64,000 nt of DNA from Sweltsa coloradensis (taxonomy: Eukaryota; Arthropoda; Insecta; Plecoptera; Chloroperlidae): assembly GCA_024449915.1 (NCBI GenBank), contig JAMZAV010000956.1, positions 203,254-267,253 of the forward strand, in the 5' to 3' direction. The position numbers and the translations under genes were made by a program. Below are positions 10,869-23,580 of this stretch, piece by piece. Every line of letters begins with the position of its first letter. Within the stretch, counting starts at the first letter, position 1. Below the pieces are notes generated by a model, which was given only the letters and a program-made list of their open reading frames with translations, was not told the DNA's origin and made no database searches.

Positions 10869-12227
10869 AATAAATATCACGGTAATATGCTATCTAATAT
10901 TTCAATCGAAAATATCTCTTAAAGTGATCACGTAACATGTGTGATTACTGTTTTATTACTAATTATTATCAAGCACACTTCCAAGAATAATAATTAATAA
11001 TATATGTGAATTTGGGATAATTTATGATAAACTATGACGGAGATGCTTTAACCTTGGTCAGGCCAATAACAAAGCACGGGGATTAATAAATGCATAATGC
11101 TGCATCTTGGAATGGTTATAGAAAAGGTGCTTGGTTTATCTTGCGCTTGTAATCTATCCTATTTGCATCGTCCATACATTTTTTCCACAAACCAATAGCT
11201 CTTTTCCAATTAACATATTTTTTTTACCTCTATCATTTTATTTTATTGCTGGCAAATTGTTATTGGAAAAGCAGTTCCAGTAGCTAAATAATTATGGAGT
11301 ATCAGCTGTTATGTTGTGCAATACATTAAAAAATGCAGGGTTCTCAACAATCACAAAATTACCGGAAATTAGCAAATATTGTTATATTGTGTTCAAGGGA
11401 TAGTAAGATATACGGCAATTGTGTTGAGTCTAATGTTAACAACAAAAAGCAACATGTATTTGTAATATGGAGAATACCTGTGTGTCCCAGTGGCAAATGA
11501 GTTATTTATCTGGTTGGGTATGAATATGATGATGTATGTATCTTCTTCAAACCAACTTATTTTTGGGTAAGCGTGTCGGTAACCCTGGCCATTCCGAGCT
11601 ATGGGTATTAAATGAAAGTGACTAGAGAAGTGTGAATTGATTGGGCAGGGAAAGTCTGGCAAATTGTTTTAATTTTTAAAATCATTTTTTTTGTCATTGG
11701 TAACCCTGAAAGTAATTAACACTAAAACACTAAGCTTTAGATTGTGAAAGCGCAATGTCATTTTGTCAGCAACTGCTGCATCAGAGTCAAATTGCAATTT
11801 ATGTTGCAGCTGACTACAATAATGCCTGGATAGAGAATGTTTACCCTGACTGCAATTATTGCCGGTTGGATTTTTATAGCAGTGTACATTCGTTCTGCTC
11901 GCTTCTGACTGTAATTAAAAACTGTAGCGTTGCCCGTGTAACACCCCTTTAACAAAGTGAATGAACTCAAAACTTAACTCAATATATGATTGAGATATGA
12001 TTGAGATTGAGTACAAAATCCTTACAAGTAGGTACTCTTGTCCCACCTACCGTTCCAGAAACACAATTATTTCTTTACATCCAATGTGATTCAGCAATGA
12101 AATGCTACTTTTCCTTAAAGATGATCATCCCACGTGATCAAATGAGCTACTGAGCTACTTTTCTCTTACATCAAACTCTTAATATTCTACAACTTTACTT
12201 GAAAACAATACTCACCTTTTACTAGAA
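10869..12227. other. Unannotated stretch
   Basis: Ordinary AT-rich sequence. Open frames on both strands (for example near 11400-11660 and 11755-11970) lack splice context or family resemblance. CACCCCTTTAACAAA at 11943 resembles the terminus of the TTAA element at 37573 and could be a relic. Confidence 0.4.
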
Positions 12228-12848
12228 CTAGGAAGCTTCACAAACGCTTTTTCAGGCGCGTTGTTGGATGAGCGTAATTTTAAAACATCAAAAAGCGTAA
12301 AATTGCGAATTTCATGAGAAATAATTTTTCGATTACGCTTAAATTTCACACGAATATATTAATTCATAAAATTAAGGTTCTGTGAAAAAATCATTACAAT
12401 CGGATAAAGCATGTCGGTGTTATAGTCAAAGAAATTTTTAAAATCGCAAAAACATGAAAAATTGCGATTTTCCTGAGAAATAATTTTTCGATTACGCTCA
12501 AATTTCACACAAATATATTAATTCATAAAAAGAAGGTTCTGTATAAAAATCATTACAATTGGATAAAGCATGTAGGCGTTATAAGTCGAAGAATTTGTTT
12601 AAAAATCGAAAAAAATTGTAAAATTGAAATTTTTATGAGAAATAATTTTTCGATTGCGCTCATAAACGTGGCAGTTCTAAGTTCAGAGATTTCGAAGGCT
12701 TCTAGAAAATTTCATCGCAATTGGAGTATCGGTTAGCCGGAATCGTGTTAACAAACACACAAAAATACAAAAAAAGAAAGAAAGAAAAAAAAACATTCTG
12801 GATTTTTTTCTCCAGTGTAGTGAAATGGAATCTTCGCTTCGCTCATCC
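12228..12848 (-). mobile_element. Rolling-circle element, subtype 2, diverged 3' end
   Basis: It starts at 12848 (GGATGAGCGAAGCGAAGATT on the minus strand). A CTAG remains at 12228, but the terminal hairpin has an insertion. The interior contains a threefold internal tandem repeat of about 115-185 bp (12290-12660) based on CGATTTTCATGAGAAATAAT, giving blocks absent from shorter relatives. Confidence 0.65.
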
Positions 12849-13689
12849 AAAAAATACAAGTCTTGGACAAAGGCACTGTGACTTCTTAGGTCCTAGATCT
12901 TACAATATTAATATCAAGTCGAACCGTTCAAAAACTACATTCAAGAGAGCCATACATATCTGTACGCTGAAACAATCCCTTCCAAACTACAATCCGATCA
13001 ACAAATATTCTAACCCACACATATTTGAATAAGCATTCTAACTGACTGTGACCTTCTTCTAAATATCTTATTTATATTTATATTGTAGCCAAGTTCTAAA
13101 TTTCTTATTTATATTATTATATTTTTAAAGTTTTTTGTTTAGATCAATATTGTATATTATTAATTATATTATTTCCTGCTTGTTTTATCCACAAAACAAA
13201 CATGTTTTAAACTTATTGTGGCAGGTGTCCCTGACCTCAATGGGCTTAAGTAAAACAATTATATTATATAATACCTATACACATCTATTTACTTACATAT
13301 ACCTTATAGCTAGGAATTATCACTATTTTCTCTTATGTAACACAACCTGGATCTATTTATACTGGAATAAACCCCAACTGTGTATTGTGTGTATTGTATT
13401 GCATATGTTGTGCTTTCTTGAAATTTGAAGTGGTTGCTTCATGCATTGTGGCTTTTTTTGTGTTATTCTATTATTGTAACCATGCTCTTTTAAAAATATA
13501 TATTTATACCTTTATTTTCTTTTTCTACTGTATTGTCAACTTGGTAAATAAAATAATTTGTTATACACATGTTTTTTGAGTCTTGTCTAAATATTATTTA
13601 TAATCCTCTATTCTATTCCATTGTACAATCTCGATTATTCTTACAACACACCTAGATTGGTAGAACATACTTTTCATGGAGAATTTTTA
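12849..13689. other. AT-rich intergenic stretch
   Basis: Long AT-rich frames with no codon bias. Several AATAAA-type signals on the plus strand near 13365 and 13548 could end a transcript whose exons I cannot find. Confidence 0.35.
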
Positions 13690-16115
13690 AACTTGCCGCG
13701 CGGAAGTGCGCACGACTTTACATGAGCTCTCATAAACTCCTACCTTCCTGGTAGGCAGGATCGTTTTCACAAATATTCGAATTTTGTTCATTTGCTCTGC
13801 TCGCATTTCCACCAGAGTACATTGGAGTAACACAAACGAACATACCTTATCCTCATAAATAGCGAGTTAAGTGAATTTTTGTAAAAACACATCTGCCTAC
13901 CAGGGAGGTAGGAGTTCATGAGAGCACACGTTAATTCAAGTTTTTTTTCTGCATCAAGAGAGGATGTCAATGCCCGAAATGTTAATGTATAAAACTCAGC
14001 TATGCCGTGCAGCAGCCTAGTTCACGTGAGCTCTCATAAACTCCTACCTCCCTGATAGGCAGATGCATTTTCACAAATATTCGAGATTTTATGAATATTT
14101 AACTCTCGTTTTGTTCATTTGCTCTGCTCGCATTGCCACCACACTAGACAGAATGTACTCTGGGGTCACTCTAGGGTCAATAGGAGCTAAGCAAATGAAC
14201 AAAATCCTTAGGAGAATATCAGAAAAAACGTGCATTTTTGTGAAAATGTATCTTCGTACCAGGGAGGTAGGAGTTCATGAGAGCTCACGTAAAGTCGTAA
14301 TATTTGTTGCTGCATCAAGAGAGGAAGCCAGTGCGCGAAATTCAAATGAATAAAACTCAGCTATGCCATGCAGCAGCCGAGTTCTCGTGAGCTCTAATAA
14401 ACTCCTACCTCCCTGGTAGGCAGATGCGTTTTCACAAATATTCGAGATTTTATGAATATTTATTTAACTCTCGTTTTGTTCATTTGCTCTGCTCGCATTG
14501 ACACCACACTAGACAGAATGTACTCTGGGGTCACTCTAGGGTCAATAGGAGCTAAGCAAATGAACAAAATCCTTAGCAGAATATCAGAAAAAACGTGCAT
14601 TTTTGTGAAAATGTATCTTCGTACCAGGGAGGTAGGAGTTCATGAGAGCTCACGTAAAGTCGTAATATTTGTTGCTGCATCAAGAGAGGAAGCCAGTGCG
14701 CGAAATTCAAATGAATAAAACTCAGCTATGCCATGCAGCAGCCTAGTTCACGTGAGCTCTCATAAACTCCTACCTCCCTGGTAGGCAGATGCGTTTTCAC
14801 AAATATTCGAGATTTTATGAATATTTATTTAACTCTCGTTTTGTTCATTTGCTCTGCTCGCATTGACACCACACTAGACAGAATGTACTCTGGGGTCACT
14901 CTAGGGTCAATAGGAGCTAAGCAAATGAACAAAATCCTTAGCAGAATATCAGAAAAAACGTGCATTTTTGTGAAAATGTATCTTCGTACCAGGGAGGTAG
15001 GAGTTTAAGAGAGCTCACGTAAAGTCGTAATATTTGTTGCTGCATCAAGAGAGGAAGCCAGTGCGCGAAATTCAAATGAATAAAACTCAGCTATGCCATG
15101 CAGCAGCCTAGTTCACGTGAGCTCTCATAAACTCCTACCTCCCTGGTAGGCAGATGCATTTTCACAAATATTCGAGATTTTATGAATATTTAACTCTCGT
15201 TTTGTTCATTTGCTCTGCTCGCATTGCCACCACACTAGACAGAATGTACTCTGGGGTCACTCTAGGGTCAATAGGAGCAAGCAAAGAACAAAATCCTTAG
15301 CAGAATATCAGAAAAAACGTGCATTTTTGTGAAAATGTATCTGCGTACCAGGCAGGTAGGAGTTCATGAGAGCTCACGTAAAGTCATAATATTTGTTGCT
15401 GCATCAAGAGAGGAAGCCAGTGCGCGAAATTCAAATGAATAAAACTCAGCTATGCCATGCAGCAGCCTAGTTCACGTGAGCTCTCATAAACTCCTACCTC
15501 CCTGGTAGGCAGATGCGTTTTCACAAATATTCGAGATTTTATGAATATTTAACTCTCGTTTTGTTCATTTGCTCTGCTCGCATTGCCACCACACTAGACA
15601 GAATGTACTCTGGGGTCACTCTAGGGTCAATAGGAGCTAAGCAAATGAACAAAATCCTTAGCAGAATATCAGAAAAAACGTGCATTTTTGTGAAAATGTA
15701 TCTTCGTACCAGGGAGGTAGGAGTTCATGAGAGCTCACGTAAAGTCGTAATATTTGTTGCTGCATCAAGAGAGGATGCCAGTGCGCGAAATTCAAATGAA
15801 TAAAACTCAGCTATGCCATGCAGCAGCCTAGTTCACGTGAGCTCTCATAAACTCCTACCTCCCTGGTAGGCAGATGCGTTTTCACAAAAATTCGCGTTTT
15901 CACGAATATTAAACTCCCGATTTTGTTCATTTGCTCTGCTCACATTGCCACCGGAGTACATCGGAGTAAGACAAACGAACAGACCTTATCCTCAGTTCTA
16001 CAGTCACCCAACAGAATGCGCTACGATGCACTCGAATAATCAGTCTATTTACCAGACAGAGTAAAACTAGGAAATTTGAAATTTTCCAGCTTTGTATCAG
16101 GGTTGTAGGAGTTCA
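13690..16115. repeat. Tandem satellite, ~364 bp unit, each unit palindromic
   Basis: Units begin near 13733, 14036, 14398, 14763, 15128, 15488 and 15850. The five central units are almost identical; the outer two are diverged and shorter. Within each unit, GAGCTCTCATAAACTCCTAC and the GGTAGGCAG block recur inverted as CAGGGAGGTAGGAGTTCATG next to GAGAGCTCAC. An inner pair TTGTTCATTTGCT/AGCAAATGAACAA is also inverted. The unit therefore looks like a foldback element amplified in tandem. A frame of up to 96 codons recurs in the units but shows no sign of selection. Confidence 0.92.
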
Positions 16116-16929
16116 TGAGAGCATGGTGGTGAAAGGTTGTGGAGAGCATTAATAATTCAAGTCACACAGTTTTGCAATGCATTACTGGGCAAGTCTCACA
16201 GTTAAATTCTTGTACTACGATTGGGAGTTACAGCATTCAGACCAGTATTCATAGTCGTCCGTCGACCCAGATTGTGATGATTTTGACTGTTATGTGCAAT
16301 AAATAGCATGAATAACATCAAAGCAACAATGGGTTGGGATAATTTGGCTTACGGGCCGACTATTAATACAGGCGTTAGTGACAGATTAGAAATAAAGGAA
16401 GACAATTACAAAATTAAAAACATATTTTATTTCAAATTACAACACATTAACAACAATTACAAAAACAATTCAATTCGAGTTCAAAGAAAGTAGAACATCT
16501 GGAAGCAGCATAAACAACACTACAGAACGTATTACACGAAAACATCATGAAATTGACTGAAAATATTTCCCTTTTGCACCAACACACGATTGCCTTCTCG
16601 TATCCATTTGTCAAAACAAACTTTAAGTGGACACATACATTTATTGTTTTTATAACACATACATTATAATACTGTTACCTAGATTAAATAGCCCTAAATA
16701 GTTAATAATAATATACTTATGTCCATAACTAATAATGACAATGTTGATATTTAACACAATTCAGAAATTACAAAATCCATCACCACTGGGGTGATCCCAG
16801 GGGCTTTTCCGACTCATAAAATCAAGAAATAATACCAGTGTTCATGTGTTACACGTCCTGTTCTTGAAAACTTATTGTTCTGTGTTTACATAAAATGCTG
16901 TTAATATACAATAATAAGGCAATTTATAC
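16116..16929. other. Unannotated stretch
   Basis: No supported gene. AATAAA complements near 16425-16440 would suit a 3' end on the minus strand, but no coding exon is adjacent. Confidence 0.35.
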
Positions 16930-17285
16930 GATAATAAGTAGTAGTGCAACAATATTTTGTAATGCATGTGCAAACGAGATTACCAAAATTGAAATGATCC
17001 AAAACAAGGCTATAAGATGCCTAATACAATGTAGGAAAATAACGCCAATTTCTGATATGTAAAAGATTTTAGATGGTTTACAGTTCAAGAAAATATTAAA
17101 TTACACAAGTTAACTTTTATATACAAGATTGAAAATAATCATTTGCCAAGTTATTTACAAGAAAAATTAAAGAGTGTGGAAGAAATTCATGGAAGAGAAG
17201 ACCAGACAAACTGCTAAAAATGAGCTATATGTAAGAATAGAATAGAATAGAATAGAATCGAATCGAATAGAATAGAATAGGTCCT
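16930..17285 (+). pseudogene. Non-LTR retrotransposon (LINE) 3' relic with pentamer tail
   Basis: Broken frames read IQNKAIRCLIQCRKITPISD and, after stops, LYKIENNHLPSYLQEKL. These fit the region downstream of the RT domain in CR1/Jockey-group LINEs. The coding relic is followed at about 17229-17279 by (GAATA)n, a typical LINE 3' tail microsatellite. Stops and frameshifts show it is long dead. Confidence 0.75.
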
Positions 17286-19483
17286 TATTGGCGAAGTTAA
17301 GCTCATCGCTTTTTTTCAACTTAACCATACACTGCAAGTAACAGATTCGAATAAAAAGGTATGATTTACAAATAGGAATAAGTAATTTAGTATCTAGGAT
17401 ATAGTAGATTTACTAGTACATGTACAACAAAAGATAATTTTACATAAATACCATCTTGCAGTGACAGTCTACATATCATCGTACATATCACATATCAATA
17501 CATATCAATATGAGGATCATATCATTTACAAGTTACAACTAATACTAAAAAATTAATATAGGTAAATTATAGCATATAAAATATGCAAAATATGTCATAA
17601 CTTGCTAAAATATAGAGTTGTGTTAAGTTAGTTAGGTAACTAAAACTTAACACTTTGCATGAATTAACATTTTATAGGCTTTCTTTTGACATTGAGAGCA
17701 GTGAAGTGTAAGTAAGTGTGTAAGTAAGTGGATGTAATTCAAAAAAATACCAAATATCCGGTTTTTATGCCCGGATCAGAGAATACAACAAATTGACATC
17801 AGATGTAAAGGGGTCAAGATAATATGTGCATAGTTTTAAATTAAAATTCCGAGAATTGATAATTAAAAATAGAGCATATTTGTAATATTATGTATGTGAA
17901 AATAAAAAATTGTAAATTATTATTTGACAATTAGCAACATAGCTAAATAAAGTAAATAAATGAAATGAAATGGAAGTAGAATACCTACAAATTCATTTTG
18001 ATGTCACAACAAATACAATATTATGAATGTTAGCTGACATTGCATGTATAATTACAACAATATTGGCGAGGTTCAATCGAAATTAATTATAAATACAAGT
18101 GATTATGTATAAACAACACAAATGATATAAATACAGAAATGAAAAATTAATTACTATACTAATAATGATGTGGTAGCATAAGTAGTAGGATAAAGTAATG
18201 TATCGTAATATTAGCAAGAAATTAGTATCAATCAGTGTACATTAAAATTATTTTTTAGATTTTACTAGGGATGTCAAACAATTAGGAAGCAAAGCAATAC
18301 TCTATTAATATATGCTTTATTAATTGCATCAAATGAATGATATTTGAAATAAACTGTGCAGCATCATAATTTACGTTTAAACTAATAATACACAGATCTA
18401 AGCTGAGATTGTAATAAATAATAATTAATGCTAGTGTGTTTTGAACAAGAATATTTTTTTTAAAAGTAGGGTGCAATCTCCGCAAAACGTAAAATATTTG
18501 CTTTATTTCAGTTATTCAACTAATTAATAAGTACGAACTCACAAAATATGTTTGCTCATATGATAGTATTTAGCCATAAAAGCCTTCACAATTAAATTTG
18601 AAGTTTTACATACTTTAGATAAATTTATGTAATAACATTTTCAAAAAGAAATTGATTCTAAAACGTCCAAAGGGAATGGGACACATTGGCGGTTGGTAAA
18701 TAGCTAACTAGTAGTAGCTTACTTTGCTAAATTGTCAATGAAGCATACATGGACATTGAATAGCCCTACAGTAGTAGATTATCATTATTTTGTGTTAAAT
18801 AGAAAGAAAAAGTCACCAACTATAGTAATTTTAAACTTTTAACAAAATCTAAAATAGTGAATATCAATTTCTTTATTTTTAATTATTTTAATAATTTTTT
18901 TTAATGTGACTCAAGAGCCCCTCATTTCTGCAACCGTGACAACTGACAAAAATTTCATTCATCTGTTGTATCAGTTCGCCGAGAGAACAATAACTTGCCA
19001 AAAACGCATGTCCTATATCCTCTCTTACAAAGCAATATCAGATAACTGACGAAAAGTCTTTACAGCAGTAATTTTTTTATCAGCCTCCTCCATCCCCACA
19101 CAGCCGTCCAATCAATCACCTTGTCGTAATCAAACCGTGCAGCATTGTGACATTGATGTGTCTATTAATTCATATAGCCTAACTTAGGAGTGAACTAGTA
19201 TCAACAGCACATAAACCTTCAGTCTCAACTCTCAAGCAAGCCATACAATCTTAAAGCTTGGGACCCAACTGCTTCTCTTTAGATCAAGTTTGCAGAAAAA
19301 TACAGACATATTATTTGTTTGATGTTATCATCCAAATTTACTTTATTGCGAATTTCTAATCTATATTATTATGTCCATGTAACAGTACATGCCACATTAC
19401 TACACACACACATTACATTTCTTATCACATTACTAGATCAACACCATTCAACTACTATACTCAATGATATTTAACATCTATAG
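17286..19483. other. AT-rich intergenic stretch
   Basis: Nothing coding is supported. TAGGGATGTCAAAC near 18266 resembles one hAT-type terminus but has no partner. CATATCA repeats occur at 17475-17515. Confidence 0.4.
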
Positions 19484-19485
19484 TA

Positions 19486-19871
19486 GGCTAGATCCCCAGT
19501 CTCAAATACGTCCGCACAGACGCGAGCGTACCAAATTGACCTATTCAAGATGGCGATTTGGCGCTTCAATTTATTATACTTGACATTATGTTTTAAATGC
19601 GATCAAGTATTTTTCTGGATTGTTTTGATATGGTTTTAGTTTGTGCAACATGGGAATGCACAAACAGAAACAATAAGAAGTTATTGCATAAGAGAATTTA
19701 GTACTAATCATTTGGTGTAAATGCCTAATATGCTCACCTTTCAACCTGACAGCCATCTTGAAAAATATTTGTGCTTCAAATCGCTACAACCTAGTACTTT
19801 ATCATACAAACTACATATTCAAGATGGCTTCTAATTGACTCGCCAGTGGGCCAATGGCTGGGGATCTAGCC
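19486..19871. mobile_element. TIR element with TA duplication, copy 1
   Basis: The perfect ends GGCTAGATCCCCAG and CTGGGGATCTAGCC are flanked by TA (19484-19485, 19872-19873). A diverged copy lies at 42435-42802. Both carry several CAAGATGGC or GCCATCTTG motifs in mirrored positions, which resemble the YY1/Pho core. No transposase; Tc1/mariner-like mobilisation is inferred from the TA. Confidence 0.75.
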
Positions 19872-20440
19872 TATACTAACAATACTTCAACTAGCTTATT
19901 TTACCACAATTCTGGATCTAGGCCTACTACATACATTATAACCCTTTTTACTGTGGTGTTTTATTGTGTGTGTAGTACTGTGCTGTGAACACATTATTTA
20001 GTAATATTAATTGCCTAGCTCGCGGTTGATTAAATAATCTTAAGCAGATGCAAGAAAAGTGTACTAGGCAGCAGCCCTGATAATTAAAGCCTTAGCTATG
20101 ATAAAATTTAAAGTTAGTTAATAATTTTAGCTAGTGTGTGCGCCAATCAAAACAGGACAATATGTTTTGATTAGTGATATTAATAATATACTTGTTCACT
20201 CTTTACATTATTAATTGTCAAAAATCTGCCTTTACCTACCTATCAAAAACAAAGGTAGGTATATTCTAAACAATGCTGTCATGGTTTGATTACGACGTTT
20301 TTACAAAATAATATTTACAAAAATAAATTTATAAAAATGAGTTAACAAAAACAAAATTACCAAAAGAAATTAATATAAACTTCTTTATCAGGTTTTAACA
20401 ATAAAAATTGTCTTCTCTGTTGTGTTGTATTCGATGATCT
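19872..20440. other. AT-rich stretch, possibly 3' UTR on the minus strand
   Basis: It lies downstream (minus strand) of the candidate exon at 20441-20480. Short AT-rich sequence with no repeat match. Confidence 0.3.
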
Positions 20441-20480
20441 TCATTGGCGGTTGGGTTGAGCTCCTCTTTCACTCTTCTTC
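20441..20480 (-). other. Candidate terminal coding exon (minus strand)
   Basis: It is preceded on the minus strand by an acceptor (CTTGTTCACAG). If spliced after either 81 bp exon upstream (21635-21715 or 22455-22535), the frame reads on as KKSERGAQPNRQ and stops. The basic, low-complexity C-terminus is not diagnostic. The support is frame agreement with both upstream exons, which could be chance over so short a span. Confidence 0.3.
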
Positions 20481-20575
20481 CTGTGAACAAGTTCAGACAA
20501 TAAATTCTAGAGAACAAATTGATCCTGGTCTAATTCAATACTGACACAGCAAGAAAAATGTATTAAAAAATGATA

Positions 20576-20890
20576 CTAGTGGTGTGCGGGTACCCAAAAT
20601 TTCGAGTCGTGTCGGGTATTTGGCGGCCGACCCGATTGTCACGAAAAGGTAACACTTTTCGGGGGGGAAATATAATTTGAAGTTTTGGGGAGGTGCGGTC
20701 CAGACAGTTTTAATTAATGGCAAATATACAACATGCCAACAATAGTAAATGAATTGGGAGGAAATGTAAGATTCTTCACATTCAAGTATTATTCAAAATA
20801 CATTATTTTTTACTTGCAGTATTAACAGCAGTTTTGCCTGTCAGGTCGACCCGACCCGACCCGACCCGAAACCCCTACTCGCACAGTCCT
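20576..20890. mobile_element. hAT-like MITE rich in ACCCG repeats
   Basis: The left end GTGGTGTGCGGGTACCC and the right end CGAAACCCCTACTCGCACA are imperfect inverted repeats. The right side has a tandem GACCC run (CGACCCGACCCGACCCGACC). The general plan resembles hAT MITEs with GTGGTGTGCGGGT ends. The target duplication is unclear, so the exact ends are tentative. Confidence 0.5.
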
Positions 20891-21634
20891 CCAAATTACC
20901 AACAGGTACAGTTTACTTTAATAGATACATACAGATGATAAGAAACGGTGATACTCAGCCAACAGCGCAAACCTATCGCAAACACAATTTACGTCAAGTA
21001 AATAATCATTTTTCATAATTGAGAAATACTGCTAGTCATGGGCTCTAGAGATACGTGTATATAGCAATTTCAAGTGTCATTTAATAGAATTTTGTCGCAT
21101 TTATTTTATGGCCACCTTCAAAAACTTGTGTATGAAGTTTTTTTATATTTTCATTTTGAAATTATGTCTTCAAGGTTGAATAAATATCGACTGATTAAAA
21201 ATTTGTATAGCAAATTATAAAACTATGTAATATTAAATGAGTAGGACATCAAAACCATAGTTTGTAGTATAAAAATAGCACATGGTGGCGTCTATTCACA
21301 ATATTCTATTTTCCCGTATCGCTAGTTATAGCACGTATCAAATAAGTTGCTGCTAAAAATAAAAACACATCGACCTCTCCGTAGACGAAGACTAAGATGA
21401 CTACGATGTACGAACACCCCTTTCTATCCCCTATCCATGGATGATTCTGATAAGCATGGGATTTTCCTTCTTTATCCCCTAGGCTAGAATGGCGCATTAC
21501 GACTTAGCGGTTGACGTACCCTTAATCCAAGAAAAATGTAATAAGTAAACAAGAGAACTTCGTAATATTATGCTAGCAATGCTACATAACCATACGTACT
21601 AAACACTTATCTGAGGAGAGCATTGCCAACTTAC

Positions 21635-21715
21635 CCGGATTGAGCCATCTTTATGTTAGAAGTCGACGGTGTCTCGCCGATATTCTCTTGACAACGGGCT
21701 GCAAGATCTTGTACT
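21635..21715 (-). other. Duplicated 81 bp exon candidate, copy A
   Basis: On the minus strand it is bounded by TTGCTTTCAG and GTAAGT. Its length is exactly 27 codons. The frame that joins the exon at 20441-20480 is open and reads VQDLAARCQENIGETPSTSN then IKMAQSG. An ATG in good context (AAGATGG) lies near its 3' end, so it could instead be a 5' exon containing the start. I do not recognise the sequence. Confidence 0.4.
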
Positions 21716-22454
21716 CTGAAAGCAAAAGCGAGACACGAAGCAGAACCAGGCAACTAACAAATGATAGAATACATAACAACTGATAACCGTTTATAGTGTA
21801 CCCCTCTTCGCGCACCATGGTGACTAAGTGAGTGGACACCGGTGTGGACCACGCAGTGGGCCATTCACCAGAGGGCCAGGGAGCACCACCAACAGTGCAA
21901 CAATAACAGTGCAACAACAAGGAAGATTTCACCCGACACACAGGTTCCCGGTCCACGGTCTTCTTGCCACACAAGTGTCGTCGTCACCTGCGCCATGATG
22001 AACTTAGATCGGTAAACTATAGACTACTAGGCTAAAGGCTGAATCATTGGCGGGTTATTTCAATATGCTACGTCATCAGGGAACCAGAACTAATCAATAT
22101 GTATGCATAATATAATGAAACCATCTCACATGTCAAATAAGTTGTTGCTAATCGTAATACCCCATCCCCCTTAAATTGACGACCTCTCCGTAGACGAAGA
22201 CTAAGATGACTACGACGTTTGAACGTGCACCCCTTTCTTCCCCCTATCCGTGACTGGTTCTGATAAGCATGGGATTTTCCTACCAATATCCCCTAGGCTA
22301 GAATGGCGCATTACGACTTAGCTGTTGACGTACCCTTATCCAAGAATAATGTGAAGAGTAAACAAGAGAAATGTTTACTGCGTAATATTATGCTAGCTAT
22401 CCTACATAACTATACGTACAAAACACTTATCTAAGTAGAGCATTGTCAACTTAC

Positions 22455-22535
22455 CCGGATTGAGTCATCTTTATGTTAGTAGTCGACGGTGTCTCGCCGA
22501 TATTCTCTTGACAACGGGCTGCAAGATCTTGTACT
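22455..22535 (-). other. Duplicated 81 bp exon candidate, copy B
   Basis: It has the same splice sites and length as copy A, 820 bp upstream in transcript order. In the shared open frame it differs at two residues (PSTTN and KMTQ instead of PSTSN and KMAQ). Two intact equal-length exons in tandem suit alternative or mutually exclusive splicing, or a recently duplicated small gene. Confidence 0.4.
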
Positions 22536-23329
22536 CTGAAAGCAAAAGCGAGACACAAAGCAGAACTAGGCAAATAACAAGTGACAGAATACATAAAAAC
22601 TATGATAGCAGTTTGTAGTGTACCCCTCTTCGCGCACCATGGTGACTTAGTGAGTGGACACCGGTGGGTGGGACACAACGGCACAGTGAGACACATTCAC
22701 CAAAGGGCCAGGGTCGGCACGCCATGAGAACTAGTCGTCAACTACACTAAGTACAGTGCACACAAACTAAGGAAGAATTTCCACCGAACACACTTATGGT
22801 TCCGCGGTTCCACGTGGTCTTTCTTACCCACCTGATGTTCGTACGTTCCACCATCCGGCACCATTAGTAGGTGAACCCTTAGATGTTGGTAAACAAGAAG
22901 ACTACTAGCACCTAAATATCGTATCAACTGGTCGATTGTCTTATTTTTTATTTAGTATCGATGTCTCCATCATCTGGAACTAAGATCTTAATCAATGGTT
23001 GAGACAAAAAGAATCAGCACCACAGTGTCAGAATAATCCTGATAACCGTTAATACCCTCCCCCTGTAAATGACACCGTGTCCGAGTACAAGACAGGGAGA
23101 CACACGTTAACGTGCAACCCTTTCTACCACCCTATCCGTGACGGTTTCTGCAACAATGTGCGATTCACTACCCATGATCAACTAGGCTCGGTTTAGTCCT
23201 AAAGGTTAAAACATTGGCGGGTTACTTCAACGTGCTATGTCATCAGGGAACTATACCTAAACAATATGGATGAATAATTTGTTGTCTTATAGTTCTGTTG
23301 TAAATTTCTTATGTTGTTTTTATCATTCG

Positions 23330-23580
23330 GTTGCGACGACCAGGACATGAGAACCCCTCTTTCCTCCTCTTATCTGTGGCTGGTTCTGACTAGCATGGGA
23401 TCTTTCTCTCCATATCACCTAGACGAGTGTGGCGCATTATAACCTAACAGTTGACGCGCCCTTAATCTAAATAAACTAAACCTACGTAAGCTACTCTAAT
23501 TATAATTCATATTATCTACAATAACTTACAATATCAAAGTCGCCGCAATATGACCTAACCGGTTGACGCGCCCTAGTTTC
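23330..23580. repeat. Interspersed repeat family X (ends GTTGACGCGCCC)
   Basis: The block from GGTTCTGACTAGCATGGGAT to CAGTTGACGCGCCCTTAAT recurs with the same order of motifs at 21440-21525, 22255-22340, 33860-33915 and 58320-58390. Solo GTTGACGCGCCCT ends occur at 23567 and 25605. No coding content. It may be a MITE family, but terminal inverted repeats are not obvious. Confidence 0.55.

Larger units (their letters stand above)
21296..22950. repeat. Tandem duplication, ~820 bp unit, two main copies
   Basis: 21300-22060 and 22120-22880 align with a constant offset of 820 bp in the middle part. Shared blocks are GACCTCTCCGTAGACGAAGA, GATAAGCATGGGATTTTCC, CTAGAATGGCGCATTACGAC and an 81 bp exon candidate. 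Partial further copies of the CTAG...GCGCATTA block occur at 23380-23470. The duplication copied an exon with both splice sites. Confidence 0.8.

Noticed and set aside
14063..15803. Recurring frames of up to 96 codons in the satellite units, looking like a tandem gene family
   Set aside because: They follow the ~364 bp repeat exactly, break in the diverged units, and one unit stops early (near 15008). There are no splice or expression signals. Repeat identity explains them.
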